Shown piece after piece: positions 7,457 through 15,296 of a DNA stretch of 29,774 bases (positions within the stretch are counted from its first letter, which is position 1; every line of letters begins with the position of its first letter). A program made the translations under genes and the position numbers. Under the pieces are notes generated by a model. That model was given only the letters and a program-made list of their open reading frames with translations, searched no databases and was not told the DNA's origin. Origin of the DNA: DATMXT01 sp035560415 (GTDB lineage: Bacteria > Bacillota > Clostridia > Oscillospirales > Feifaniaceae); assembly GCA_035560415.1 (NCBI GenBank), contig DATMZG010000054.1, positions 1-29,774 on the forward strand, written 5' to 3'.

Positions 7457-7906
7457 TCAGGCGTCGATTTCCCGCCCGAATTCAAGCAAAATGTTGCGCT
7501 GCGGCTCGCCCGCCGGGTCGACGGTAAGGACATATCCTCGGCCGACCCGCATGATGGCGGCCGGCGCCGACAGCGCAAGCCGGGCGTCCAAAGCGTCGTC
7601 CGCGGTGTCGAACAAAAACGTGGCTCTCGTGCCACGGCGCAGCGGGTCTCTTTCTTTCTTCTTGGGCCGGCGGGTGACGGTCAAAACGCAGCCCCCGTCG
7701 GTGGCGGGCCGCGCCTCGATGACCAGCTTGTAGCCGTCTGACCGAAAACCGACTGCGTCCTCCGCCCTGTCCATCATGTTGCGAAACGCCTTTTGTGTCT
7801 GCGGCCTCGAATAATCGATGTCTTCGTATGTAAGTCCATATTCCGCCATGTCGGTACCGTCAAGCAACAGACGCAGCCTATTCTCACCCACGACTTCAAT
7901 CTTCAT
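7457..7906 (-). CDS. MecA-like adaptor protein, short
   Basis: 149 residues resembling MecA, the adaptor that delivers substrates to ClpC and restrains competence in Bacillus. The N-terminus MKIEVVGENRLRLLLDG and the GLTYEDIDY segment fit the MecA N-terminal substrate-binding domain. A basic linker (RRPKKKERDP) follows, then a region ending VLTVDPAGEPQRNILLEFG that matches only the first part of the ClpC-binding domain. The canonical protein is over 200 residues, so this one is shorter at the C-terminus. The stop is followed at once by the terminator shared with rpsO. I chose ATG 7906 with GGGGGAG five nt upstream; a GTG at 7912 would overlap that site. Family assignment is fair; ClpC delivery is unproven. 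Confidence 0.75.
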   Translation of the reverse strand: MKIEVVGENRLRLLLDGTDMAEYGLTYEDIDYSRPQTQKAFRNMMDRAEDAVGFRSDGYKLVIEARPATDGGCVLTVTRRPKKKERDPLRRGTRATFLFDTADDALDARLALSAPAAIMRVGRGYVLTVDPAGEPQRNILLEFGREIDA

Positions 7907-7926
7907 ACGCACTCCCCCATGTCCAC

Positions 7927-7955
7927 ATTATAATCCCCCACTGAAGATTTTACAA
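7927..7955 (-). promoter_or_regulatory. Sigma-A promoter of the MecA-like gene
   Basis: Read on the minus strand: TTGTAA (7955-7950), a 17-nt spacer, then TATAAT (7932-7927), a perfect -10. It is divergent from the promoter at 7978-8006. Confidence 0.8.
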
Positions 7956-7977
7956 AGCGCAATAAATGGGAACGGTC

Positions 7978-8006
7978 TTGATTATTCCCCGATAATCGGA
8001 TATACT
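7978..8006 (+). promoter_or_regulatory. Sigma-A promoter with internal inverted repeat
   Basis: TTGATT (7978-7983), a 17-nt spacer, then TATACT (8001-8006). An inverted repeat GATTAT (7980-7985)/ATAATC (7992-7997) lies over the -35 box and spacer and could be an operator for this gene. Confidence 0.75.
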
Positions 8007-8043
8007 GTTTATATTATATGACACTGGGACCCGGGAGGTGTTT

Positions 8044-9051
8044 ATGGCAAAGGTGCGGCCTTATCGCGGGCGGCAGAGCAAGTGGAAGTCCCTGGCCATC
8101 ATCACGCTCGCCGTTTTCACAATACTCCTCTTCCTGGGGTACACATATAAGACAAACGTTGATTTCCGCAGTGCCGTATCGGACATTGCGGCTGTTTTGC
8201 GTGGGGAGCGTCTTCCGGAAAAGCCGCCCGAGGACGAGACGCCGCCCTCCGGCGAGCCGGAGCCGGAACCGGAACCTGAGCCCGAACCTGAACCCGAGCC
8301 CGAAAAGCCCCGCACCGGCCCCATTTTGCGGCTGGCAAATACGACGGTGGACGGGGCTGTGGCAGCCGGCGCATACGGCGTCATCGTCGATTTAAAACTC
8401 ACGGGCGGCGAGGTCATCTACACCTCCACTGTGGCGGGGGCGGTGCCGGCTATGCGGGCCGACGCTTTTGATTTAAAGGCGTTGGCCGCTCAGTGCCACG
8501 AAAAAGGGCTGGTGCTCTGGGGAAGGCTTTCGGCCTTTACAGACCACTTAGGCCCCCGGAATGTCCAAAATTCCGGCGTCACAGTGGCCTCCGGCGTGCT
8601 GTTTTTGGACGGAAACTACCGGCGCAGCCTCGACCCCTATAAAGTGCCGGCAAGGGCCTATGTGGAGGCCCTTGCCCGGGAGGCGGCGGCGGCCGGCGTC
8701 GACATGGTGCTGCTCTCCGACCTCTGTTATCCGACTTACGGCAAGCTCTCCCTCATCTCTTATCAGACCGGCGGGCTGACCAAACAGCAGCAGCTCGGCG
8801 AGTTCGTCTACGCCCTCTCCGACCTGCCCATCATCGTCGAACTGCCCATGCGGGCGCTTTACGACGCAACCTGGGCCACCGCTGCGGGCTACGGCTTTGA
8901 CGCGCCGGCCACGGCCGTCGTCATTGAGCCGGCCGCCCTGCCCGTCACCATCGGGGGCGTCCTGTGCGAGACGCCGGAGCAGGCGGCGGCGGCCGTCGCC
9001 CCCGCCGTACCCATCGTCGCGGGACCGGTGGCCGAGACTTATATCGAATAA
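8044..9051 (+). CDS. Membrane-anchored putative glycoside hydrolase (DUF4015/COG1306-like)
   Basis: 335 residues. A basic N-terminus precedes one membrane segment (SLAIITLAVFTILLFLGYTY, about residues 18-37). Next comes a Pro/Glu linker with eight tandem EP units (8254-8304), then a TIM-barrel-like domain. That domain contains GVIVDLK, the AQCHEKGLVLWGRLSAF strand-helix and GVDMVLLSDLCYP, resembling the putative glycosyl hydrolase family. It is most likely tethered outside the cell with the linker spanning the wall. Substrate and catalytic residues cannot be set. The ATG at 8044 has GGGAGG at 8033-8038; the alternative GTG at 8038 overlaps that site. It ends 23 nt before a strong palindromic terminator and is monocistronic. 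Confidence 0.72.
   Translation: MAKVRPYRGRQSKWKSLAIITLAVFTILLFLGYTYKTNVDFRSAVSDIAAVLRGERLPEKPPEDETPPSGEPEPEPEPEPEPEPEPEKPRTGPILRLANTTVDGAVAAGAYGVIVDLKLTGGEVIYTSTVAGAVPAMRADAFDLKALAAQCHEKGLVLWGRLSAFTDHLGPRNVQNSGVTVASGVLFLDGNYRRSLDPYKVPARAYVEALAREAAAAGVDMVLLSDLCYPTYGKLSLISYQTGGLTKQQQLGEFVYALSDLPIIVELPMRALYDATWATAAGYGFDAPATAVVIEPAALPVTIGGVLCETPEQAAAAVAPAVPIVAGPVAETYIE
8254..8304 (+). repeat. Glu-Pro codon repeat
   Basis: Eight consecutive Glu-Pro codon pairs built from near-repeats of GAGCCG/GAACCT. They encode a stiff, acidic spacer between the membrane anchor and the barrel domain. Short repeats like this can change copy number by replication slippage. Confidence 0.8.
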
Positions 9052-9075
9052 AGATATCTGTCAAATAAAGATATC
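9047..9075 (+). repeat. Direct repeat AATAAAGATATC
   Basis: AATAAAGATATC occurs at 9047-9058 and again at 9064-9075, a 17-bp period. The first copy overlaps the hydrolase stop codon and the second runs into the terminator stem. It looks like a small tandem duplication. Confidence 0.7.
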
Positions 9076-9115
9076 GAATAAAAAAGGGGGGCCGTAACCC
9101 CCCTTTTTTATTCGA
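9074..9115 (+). terminator. Perfect 18-bp palindromic bidirectional terminator
   Basis: Arms 9074-9091 and 9098-9115 are perfectly complementary (TCGAATA, A-run, six Gs, against six Cs, T-run, TATTCGA) around the loop CCGTAA. Each strand has its own T-run inside the 3' arm. It sits between converging genes and overlaps the stop codon of the minus-strand small gene. Confidence 0.92.
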
Positions 9116-9269
9116 ACATTTCGCCGACCGAGCGCATGACAGTGCCGGCACTCCTGCAAGCTTTGAACACTCTGCGGCGCATGCGGCGGCCGGTCCGCCC
9201 CGAGGACATTCCCACGGCGCCCACCGCGGCGATTGCCGCAGCGCCGAGCAGCATGGAACCCATTCGCAT
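9108..9269 (-). CDS. Small cationic protein, 53 aa
   Basis: ATG at 9269 with an excellent AGGAGGT Shine-Dalgarno (9282-9276), stop TAA at 9108-9110. It has a short hydrophobic Ala/Gly-rich N-terminus (GSMLLGAAAIAAVGAVGM), then an Arg-rich stretch with GRTGRRMRRRVF, ending SVGEMFE. I do not recognise a named function. Similar small Gly/Ala-plus-basic proteins (YtxH- or DUF3918-like) are common in clostridia, and this one may be a short membrane-associated protein. The stop codon lies inside the terminator stem, so the transcript ends almost immediately. The strong ribosome-binding site and tidy terminator support a real gene. Confidence 0.68.
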   Translation of the reverse strand: MRMGSMLLGAAAIAAVGAVGMSSGRTGRRMRRRVFKACRSAGTVMRSVGEMFE

Positions 9270-9316
9270 ATCGTTACCTCCTAAAGTGACGTTTCGGTGT
9301 TATTGTCTCACCAAGG

Positions 9317-9345
9317 TTGACAGTCATTCAGCGAAAGGGTAGAAT
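9317..9345 (+). promoter_or_regulatory. Sigma-A promoter of the two-repeat stalk-domain gene
   Basis: TTGACA (9317-9322), a 17-nt spacer, then TAGAAT (9340-9345). It lies 31 nt before the ATG at 9377. Confidence 0.85.
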
Positions 9346-9376
9346 ATTTTCAAATCCATGTGAAAAGGAGAACCCC

Positions 9377-10420
9377 ATGAGACGATTCAGTATTAAGAGC
9401 TTCACTGCCGGCCTTCTCTGCGGCGGCATGATTATGGGACTCTTCGTCCCCTCCTTCGCGGCGCAGACCGTCAAAAACCTCGAGGCGTACTACAAGGATA
9501 TCAAGATCGAGCTCAACGGCGCCGTCGTCACCCCCAAGGACGTCAACGGCACCGTCGTCGACCCCTTCATCGTGGACGGCACCACCTATCTGCCGGTCCG
9601 CGCCCTCGCCAATGCGCTCGGCTGCGACGTCGCCTGGGTCCCCGAGACCAACACGGTCGTCGTCAACTCCGAGTCGACGGCGGGCCAGGATGCTTCCCTG
9701 ACCGACCCCGCGCAGTCCACCTCGAGCCCGTCCGGCACGGCGCAGACCATTAAAAATCTCGAGGCGTATTTCAAGGACATCAAGATCGAGCTCAACGGCG
9801 CCGTCATCGTCCCCAAGGACGTCAACGGCACCGTCGTCGACCCCTTCATCGTGGACGGCACCACCTATCTGCCGGTCCGCGCCCTCGCCAATGCGCTCGA
9901 CTGCGACGTCGCCTGGATTCCGGAGTCCAACACGGTCGTCGTCAAGTCGGGGACAGTGGCGGGCCAGGATGCCTTTCTCTCAGACCTTGCGCAGTCCACT
10001 GCGGTCCCCTCCGCCGCACTGCGCAACTGGAGCTCCTCGACCGACTATGACGCCACGGGCCAGCAGTATGACCGGTCGCTTGTCGCAACGGTCGAGGGCA
10101 ATGTCCCGGCCGGCACCATCACGCAGTACGCGCAGTACGACCTCGGCCGCAAGTACGAGGCGCTGACCGGCCGCATCACCCCCATGAAGGGCCTTGACGC
10201 AATCCCCGGTTCCACCCACCAAATCAACTTCTACGGCGACGGCGAACTGCTCTACTCCTCCCCCGTCTTCTCGAGCTCACTTGCCGGCGCCAGCGACGCC
10301 TTCAATGTCGACGTCTCCACGGTCGGCGTACTTAAAATTGAGATGATCACCGTGCGCACCACACTCGCGTCCTACGCGACGGGGCTTGGCATCGTAGGTC
10401 CCATGCTGACAGGCAATTAA
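9377..10420 (+). CDS. Secreted protein with two stalk domains (Cu-amine-oxidase N-like)
   Basis: 347 residues. A signal peptide (MRRFSIKSFTAGLLCGGMI, then cleavage near PSFAA) precedes two copies of a stalk domain related to the copper amine oxidase N-terminal domain. Each copy has the core VDPFIVDGTTYLPVRALANA and a closing NTVVV strand (residues about 28-120 and 121-213). The last 130 residues (from ALRNWSSSTDYDATG) look like an NPCBM-type carbohydrate-binding module, with YDLGRKYEALTG and LKIEMI strands. It has no catalytic domain, so it is probably a surface adhesion or cell-wall display protein. The ATG at 9377 follows AAGGAG; upstream in-frame codons overlap the promoter. Its stalk domain recurs at 28724-29272. 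Confidence 0.82.
   Translation: MRRFSIKSFTAGLLCGGMIMGLFVPSFAAQTVKNLEAYYKDIKIELNGAVVTPKDVNGTVVDPFIVDGTTYLPVRALANALGCDVAWVPETNTVVVNSESTAGQDASLTDPAQSTSSPSGTAQTIKNLEAYFKDIKIELNGAVIVPKDVNGTVVDPFIVDGTTYLPVRALANALDCDVAWIPESNTVVVKSGTVAGQDAFLSDLAQSTAVPSAALRNWSSSTDYDATGQQYDRSLVATVEGNVPAGTITQYAQYDLGRKYEALTGRITPMKGLDAIPGSTHQINFYGDGELLYSSPVFSSSLAGASDAFNVDVSTVGVLKIEMITVRTTLASYATGLGIVGPMLTGN
9461..10018 (+). repeat. 279-bp tandem intragenic duplication
   Basis: Unit 1 (9461-9739) and unit 2 (9740-10018) have the same 279-bp period, 93 codons. An 89-bp stretch is identical base for base between 9532-9620 and 9811-9899. The flanks differ mainly at scattered positions. This points to a recent duplication or ongoing gene conversion. 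Confidence 0.92.
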
Positions 10421-10424
10421 AACC

Positions 10425-10467
10425 GGCGACTTTCCGGCCGCCGCAAGAGGGGTCACAAAAAGTCGCC
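10425..10467 (+). other. Inverted repeat in the argH leader
   Basis: GGCGACTTT (10425-10433) pairs with AAAGTCGCC (10459-10467) across 25 nt. No T-run follows, so a simple terminator is unlikely. It sits between the stalk-protein stop and the argH ribosome-binding site. Confidence 0.4.
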
Positions 10468-10486
10468 TATATAAAGGAGGCATGAC

Positions 10487-11854
<1,368 letters not shown>

Positions 11855-11960
11855 CCCCAAAAAGACATCCAAAGCGCCGCCGGCCTGACCCGCCTGCACC
11901 GGGCAGTCAGTACTTACGGAGGCCTGGCAATGCGATCACAGAGGAAAGGCGGGGGCCGTC

Positions 11961-12653
11961 ATGAAAACAATCGGTTTAATCGGCGGAATGAGCTGGGAGA
12001 GCACCGTGACATACTATCAGCTCGTCAATGAGACCGTCAAAGAGTCGCTTGGCGGGCTGCACTCGGCAAAGCTGTTTTTGTACAGCGTGGACTTTGCGGA
12101 AATTGAGGAGTGCCAGGCAAAGGGCGAATGGGACAAGAGCGCACAGATTCTCGCCGCCGCCGCAAAGGGGCTCGAAAAAGCCGGCGCCGACTTCATTGTC
12201 ATCTGCACCAACACCATGCACAAAGTCGCCCCGGAGATTCAAGCACAGCTTGGCATCCCCATCGTCCACATCGCCGACGCGACGGCAGACGCGCTGACAG
12301 AGGCGGGCGTTGACAAAGTGGCGCTGCTCGGAACCAAATACACCATGACGCAGGACTTCTATAAGGAGCGGCTCACCGCAAGGGGCATCACCGTCATCAT
12401 TCCGGACGAAGCGGATGTGGAACTCGTCAACCGGGTCATCTACGACGAGCTCTGCCTCGGGGTCGTCTCGGACGCTTCCCGGCAGCAGTACCGGCGCATT
12501 ATTGAGCAGATGAAGGCAAAGGGCGCAAAAGGCGTCATTTTGGGCTGCACCGAGATCGGGCTTCTCATTGCGCAAAAGGACTCGGCACTGCCGGTCTTTG
12601 ACACGACGCAAATTCACGCAAAAAAAGCGGCCATGCTCGCCATCGGCCGATAG
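11961..12653 (+). CDS. Aspartate/glutamate racemase family protein
   Basis: 230-residue cofactor-independent amino-acid racemase of the Asp/Glu type. The two catalytic cysteines of the family are visible: one in VICTNTMHK (about residue 85), the other in ILGCTEIGLL (about residue 195). The N-terminal IGLIGGMSWEST segment is typical of the YgeA-like aspartate racemase group. Peptidoglycan D-Glu supply or D-Asp formation are both possible; YgeA-like members act on varied substrates. The ATG at 11961 has only a weak GGCGGGGG site; a strong GGAGG lies upstream and faces a different frame (see findings). It ends at a terminator 25 nt downstream. Confidence 0.9.
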   Translation: MKTIGLIGGMSWESTVTYYQLVNETVKESLGGLHSAKLFLYSVDFAEIEECQAKGEWDKSAQILAAAAKGLEKAGADFIVICTNTMHKVAPEIQAQLGIPIVHIADATADALTEAGVDKVALLGTKYTMTQDFYKERLTARGITVIIPDEADVELVNRVIYDELCLGVVSDASRQQYRRIIEQMKAKGAKGVILGCTEIGLLIAQKDSALPVFDTTQIHAKKAAMLAIGR

Positions 12654-12677
12654 TGCCGGTCTATCTTTAGTTACGCA

Positions 12678-12709
12678 AAAGCGGCATGGCCGAAGGGCCA
12701 TGCCGCTTT
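12678..12709 (+). terminator. Bidirectional terminator between racemase and crotonase
   Basis: A perfect 14-bp stem, AAAGCGGCATGGCC (12678-12691) with GGCCATGCCGCTTT (12696-12709), encloses the loop GAAG. T-rich sequence follows on + (TTTCTTC) and TTTTGCG follows on -. Confidence 0.9.
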
Positions 12710-12720
12710 CTTCATAAATC

Positions 12721-13491
12721 TTATTTGTTGTCGTACTCGGGCTCTCGTTTTTCGAGGAAGGCTTTGGAGGCCTCCGTGAAGTCATGGTAGGGCTGGAACT
12801 CGAGGGTGCCGGCGAGGTTGGAGAAGAACTTCTCTTCGAGCTTGTTGGTGTCCTGCGTGTTGCGCTTTAAATTCTCTTTCCATACGAGCAGCGCGCGGCG
12901 GGCAAGCGGCGTGATTTCGCCCGCCAGGGCGTAGGCCGCGTCCATCAGCTCCTCGTGCGGGACGACCTTGTGGATGCCGCCGTAGCGGGCGAGCTCGGCT
13001 GCCGTCAGGGGATTTCCGGTCAGCGCCATGTAGTTGACCACCTTCTGCGGGGCCAGCATGGACAAAAAGCCGTCGCCGCCGACGATGCCGACCTTGATTT
13101 CGGCCAGTGAGAACTTGGCCTTCTCCGACGCCACCAGCATGTCAAAGCAGGAGGCGAAGATGAGGCCGGCGCCGAAGGCCGCGCCGTTGATGGCGCCGAT
13201 GGTCGGGTATTTGCAGTTTTTGACCGCCATGTACGCGTTGCGCAGCGTGTCGAAGTAGGGCACGCACTTCTCCCTCGTGCCAAACTCGCCAAACTCGTTT
13301 AAGTCGTTTCCGGCCATGAAGCACTTGCCGGCGCCGGTCATGACGACGACCTTGACGTCGTCCCTCGTCTCCAGCGCGTAGATGGTGTCGCGAATCTCGT
13401 TGTAGGCCTGCGAGAAGGTCGCGTTGACCGGCGGGCGGTCGTAGGTGATGGTCGCCACAAAATCCTTGACTTCAACTTTGCAAAATCCCAT
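12721..13491 (-). CDS. Enoyl-CoA hydratase/isomerase family protein, atypical active site
   Basis: 256-residue crotonase-fold protein. Oxyanion-hole segments (MAGNDLNEF and GAAFGAGLIFA) are present. The residue matching the first catalytic glutamate of enoyl-CoA hydratase (the E of a GxGxEL motif) is Ile in GAGLIF, while the second, in LAEIKVGIVGGDG, is kept. A single glutamate is typical of isomerases and other crotonase subfamilies, so hydratase activity is doubtful. The ATG at 13491 has AAAGGGG upstream; the GTG at 13509 would overlap that site. It stands alone, converging on the racemase and diverging from the thi operon. The promoter is weak to the eye (GATAAT at 13532-13527 without a good -35). 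Confidence 0.87.
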   Translation of the reverse strand: MGFCKVEVKDFVATITYDRPPVNATFSQAYNEIRDTIYALETRDDVKVVVMTGAGKCFMAGNDLNEFGEFGTREKCVPYFDTLRNAYMAVKNCKYPTIGAINGAAFGAGLIFASCFDMLVASEKAKFSLAEIKVGIVGGDGFLSMLAPQKVVNYMALTGNPLTAAELARYGGIHKVVPHEELMDAAYALAGEITPLARRALLVWKENLKRNTQDTNKLEEKFFSNLAGTLEFQPYHDFTEASKAFLEKREPEYDNK

Positions 13492-13617
13492 AGAAATTGC
13501 CCCTTTCACGATGGTTAAATTTGTGCATTATCGTTGCTTACAGTGTACACCCGAATTCCCCACCGCGCAAGTGGGCCCAGCCAAAAAACGCCGGTGAGGG
13601 GCCGGTGTTTTCCCCGC

Positions 13618-13646
13618 TTGACGGGCGGGCGCCGGCGTTATATAAT
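13618..13646 (+). promoter_or_regulatory. Sigma-A promoter of the thi operon
   Basis: TTGACG (13618-13623), a 17-nt spacer, then a perfect TATAAT (13641-13646). Transcription would start a few bases before the TPP riboswitch. Confidence 0.9.
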
Positions 13647-13657
13647 ACTTGGCATAT

Positions 13658-13741
13658 AGCTGGGGGGGCCCTTTGTGGCTGAGATCGCGTAAAGCGAATA
13701 CCCCATGAACCTGATTTGGGTAATGCCAACGAAGGGAAGCG
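13658..13741 (+). ncRNA. TPP riboswitch (THI element)
   Basis: Matches the thiamin pyrophosphate aptamer: a GC-rich P1/P2 start (AGCTGGGGGG), CTGAGA (13679-13684), TACCCC, and the signature GAACCTGATTTGGGTAATGC and AACGAAGGGAAGC. The closing stem pairs AGCT near 13658 with AAGC at the 3' end. It lies immediately after the promoter and before a terminator and tenA, so it is a transcriptional OFF switch when TPP is bound. The 3' GGGAAG (13734-13739) can pair with CTTCCC of the terminator (13757-13762), the expected antiterminator. Confidence 0.96.
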
Positions 13742-13749
13742 TCATGAAA

Positions 13750-13783
13750 AAAACACTTCCCCATGCGGGAAGTGTTTTATTTT
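13750..13783 (+). terminator. Riboswitch-controlled terminator
   Basis: A 12-bp stem AAAACACTTCCC (13750-13761) with GGGAAGTGTTTT (13767-13778), loop CATGC, then ATTTT. It is the expression platform of the TPP riboswitch and lies about 20 nt before tenA. Confidence 0.93.
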
Positions 13784-13799
13784 GGGGGAGGCTACATAA

Positions 13800-14465
13800 A
13801 TGAAGGTGCACGAGCGGCTCTATGAAGCCGCAAAGGACGTCTGGGCGGGGTATCTGGTCCATCCCTTTATCACTGAGCTCGGGGCGGGGACGCTCCCGGC
13901 GGCGAAGTTCCGGTACTATATGATTCAGGACTACCTCTATCTCTTTGACTATCTGAAGCTCTTTGCGCTGGGCATTGTCAAGGCGGGGAGCGACGAAGCG
14001 CTCATGCGCAGCTTCGCGGGGTCGATATTCGCCATTCTCGACGAGGAGCTCGCCATTCACCGCGGCTACATGGCCGACATCGGCGTCACGAGAGAGGAGG
14101 CCGAGGGCACCCCCATGGCCCTTGACAACGCCTCCTACACCGCCTACATGCTGGCCCAGGGCGAGATGGGCGGCGCCCCCGAAATCATGGCCGCAATTCT
14201 GGCCTGCGCCTGGAGCTACGGGGTCATCGCAAAGAGCGTCATCGGGAGCTTCCCGGACAGCGTGAACCACCCGGTCTTTGGCCGGTGGGTGCGGGGCTAC
14301 GGCTCCGACGAATACAAAAAAGGCAACGAGCGGCTGTTCGCGTTGACAGACAGGGTCTGCGAAGGGCTGCCCGAATCCCGCATTCAAAAACTCTGTGAGA
14401 TTTTCCGCAACTGCAGCCGCTACGAGGCCATGTTCTGGGACATGGCCTATGAAATGAAAAATTAA
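13800..14465 (+). CDS. tenA: Aminopyrimidine aminohydrolase / thiaminase II
   Basis: Hydrolyses aminopyrimidines from degraded thiamin to HMP for salvage. 221 residues. Asp44 (MIQDYLYLF), the nucleophile Cys136 in LACAWSYGVIA, and Glu209 in YEAMFWDMAY align with the catalytic residues known in Bacillus TenA. GGGGGAGG precedes the ATG at 13800. It is the first gene after the TPP riboswitch and terminator, followed by thiM 18 nt later. Confidence 0.96.
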   Translation: MKVHERLYEAAKDVWAGYLVHPFITELGAGTLPAAKFRYYMIQDYLYLFDYLKLFALGIVKAGSDEALMRSFAGSIFAILDEELAIHRGYMADIGVTREEAEGTPMALDNASYTAYMLAQGEMGGAPEIMAAILACAWSYGVIAKSVIGSFPDSVNHPVFGRWVRGYGSDEYKKGNERLFALTDRVCEGLPESRIQKLCEIFRNCSRYEAMFWDMAYEMKN

Positions 14466-14483
14466 AAAGTTGAGGTGTCCATT

Positions 14484-15296
14484 ATGTTCGGAGCGTATCT
14501 GACGGCAACCAGAGAGAAAAAACCCCTTGTCCACTGCATCACAAACTACGTCACGGTCAACGACTGCGCCAACATCCTGCTGGCCTGCGGCGGCTCCCCC
14601 ATCATGGCCGACGACGCGGCCGAAGTCGAGGAAATCACGGCCATCTGCTCGGCCCTCGACATCAACATCGGCACCTTAAACGAGCGCACCGTCAAGTCCA
14701 TGCTGCTGGCGGGGCGCAGGGCCAACCAGCTCGGGCACCCGGTGCTGCTCGACCCGGTCGGGGTCGGCGCGTCCCACCTGCGCACCCGAACCGCCTACGA
14801 CCTCATTGACGGCGTCAAGTTCACGGTCATCCGGGGCAACATCTCCGAAATCAAGACCATCTACGCCGGCAGCGGCACCACAAAGGGGGTCGACGCCGAC
14901 GTGGCCGACGCCGTGACAGACGACACCGTCCCGCAGGCCGCCGCCTTTGCAAAGACGCTGGCCGCCCGCACCGGGGCCGTCATCGCCATCACCGGCGCCA
15001 TCGACATCGTGGCGGACGGAAGCCGCGCCTTTGCCATCCGCAACGGACACCCCAAAATGTCCCGCATCACCGGCACCGGCTGCATGCTGTCGGCCGTCAC
15101 CTGCGCGCTGGTTGCCGCAAACCCCGGCCATACGCTCGAGGCCACCGCCGCCGCCGTCTGCATGATGGGCATCTGCGGCGAGATGGCCGCAGCAGCCTCC
15201 GGCACCGGCTCTTTCAGAGCCGCCCTCATCGACGCCATGAGCAATTTGGACGGCGCGGGTCTCGACAAGGCCGAGAAGTGTGAGGAAGTCAAATGA
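14484..15296 (+). CDS. thiM: Hydroxyethylthiazole kinase
   Basis: Phosphorylates the thiazole moiety (HET) so it can be joined to HMP-PP. 270 residues. Ribokinase-like fold with PLVHCITNYVTVNDCAN at the N-terminus, LLDPVGVGAS near 90, and the catalytic GTGCMLSAV near 195. The ATG at 14484 has TGAGGTG upstream; a GTG at 14475 lies inside that site. It overlaps thiD by 4 nt (ATGA). Confidence 0.96.
   Translation: MFGAYLTATREKKPLVHCITNYVTVNDCANILLACGGSPIMADDAAEVEEITAICSALDINIGTLNERTVKSMLLAGRRANQLGHPVLLDPVGVGASHLRTRTAYDLIDGVKFTVIRGNISEIKTIYAGSGTTKGVDADVADAVTDDTVPQAAAFAKTLAARTGAVIAITGAIDIVADGSRAFAIRNGHPKMSRITGTGCMLSAVTCALVAANPGHTLEATAAAVCMMGICGEMAAAASGTGSFRAALIDAMSNLDGAGLDKAEKCEEVK

Noticed and set aside
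7072..7635. Possible frameshifted continuation of the MecA-like protein
   Set aside because: The alternate frame runs straight through the terminator and the rpsO gene, and its sequence does not resemble the missing MecA C-terminus.
13572..13610. Hairpin AAAACGCCGG/CCGGTGTTTT upstream of the thi promoter as a terminator
   Set aside because: The stem is real apart from one wobble, but no plus-strand gene ends here. On the minus strand it would sit upstream of a crotonase promoter, so its role is unclear; not listed.
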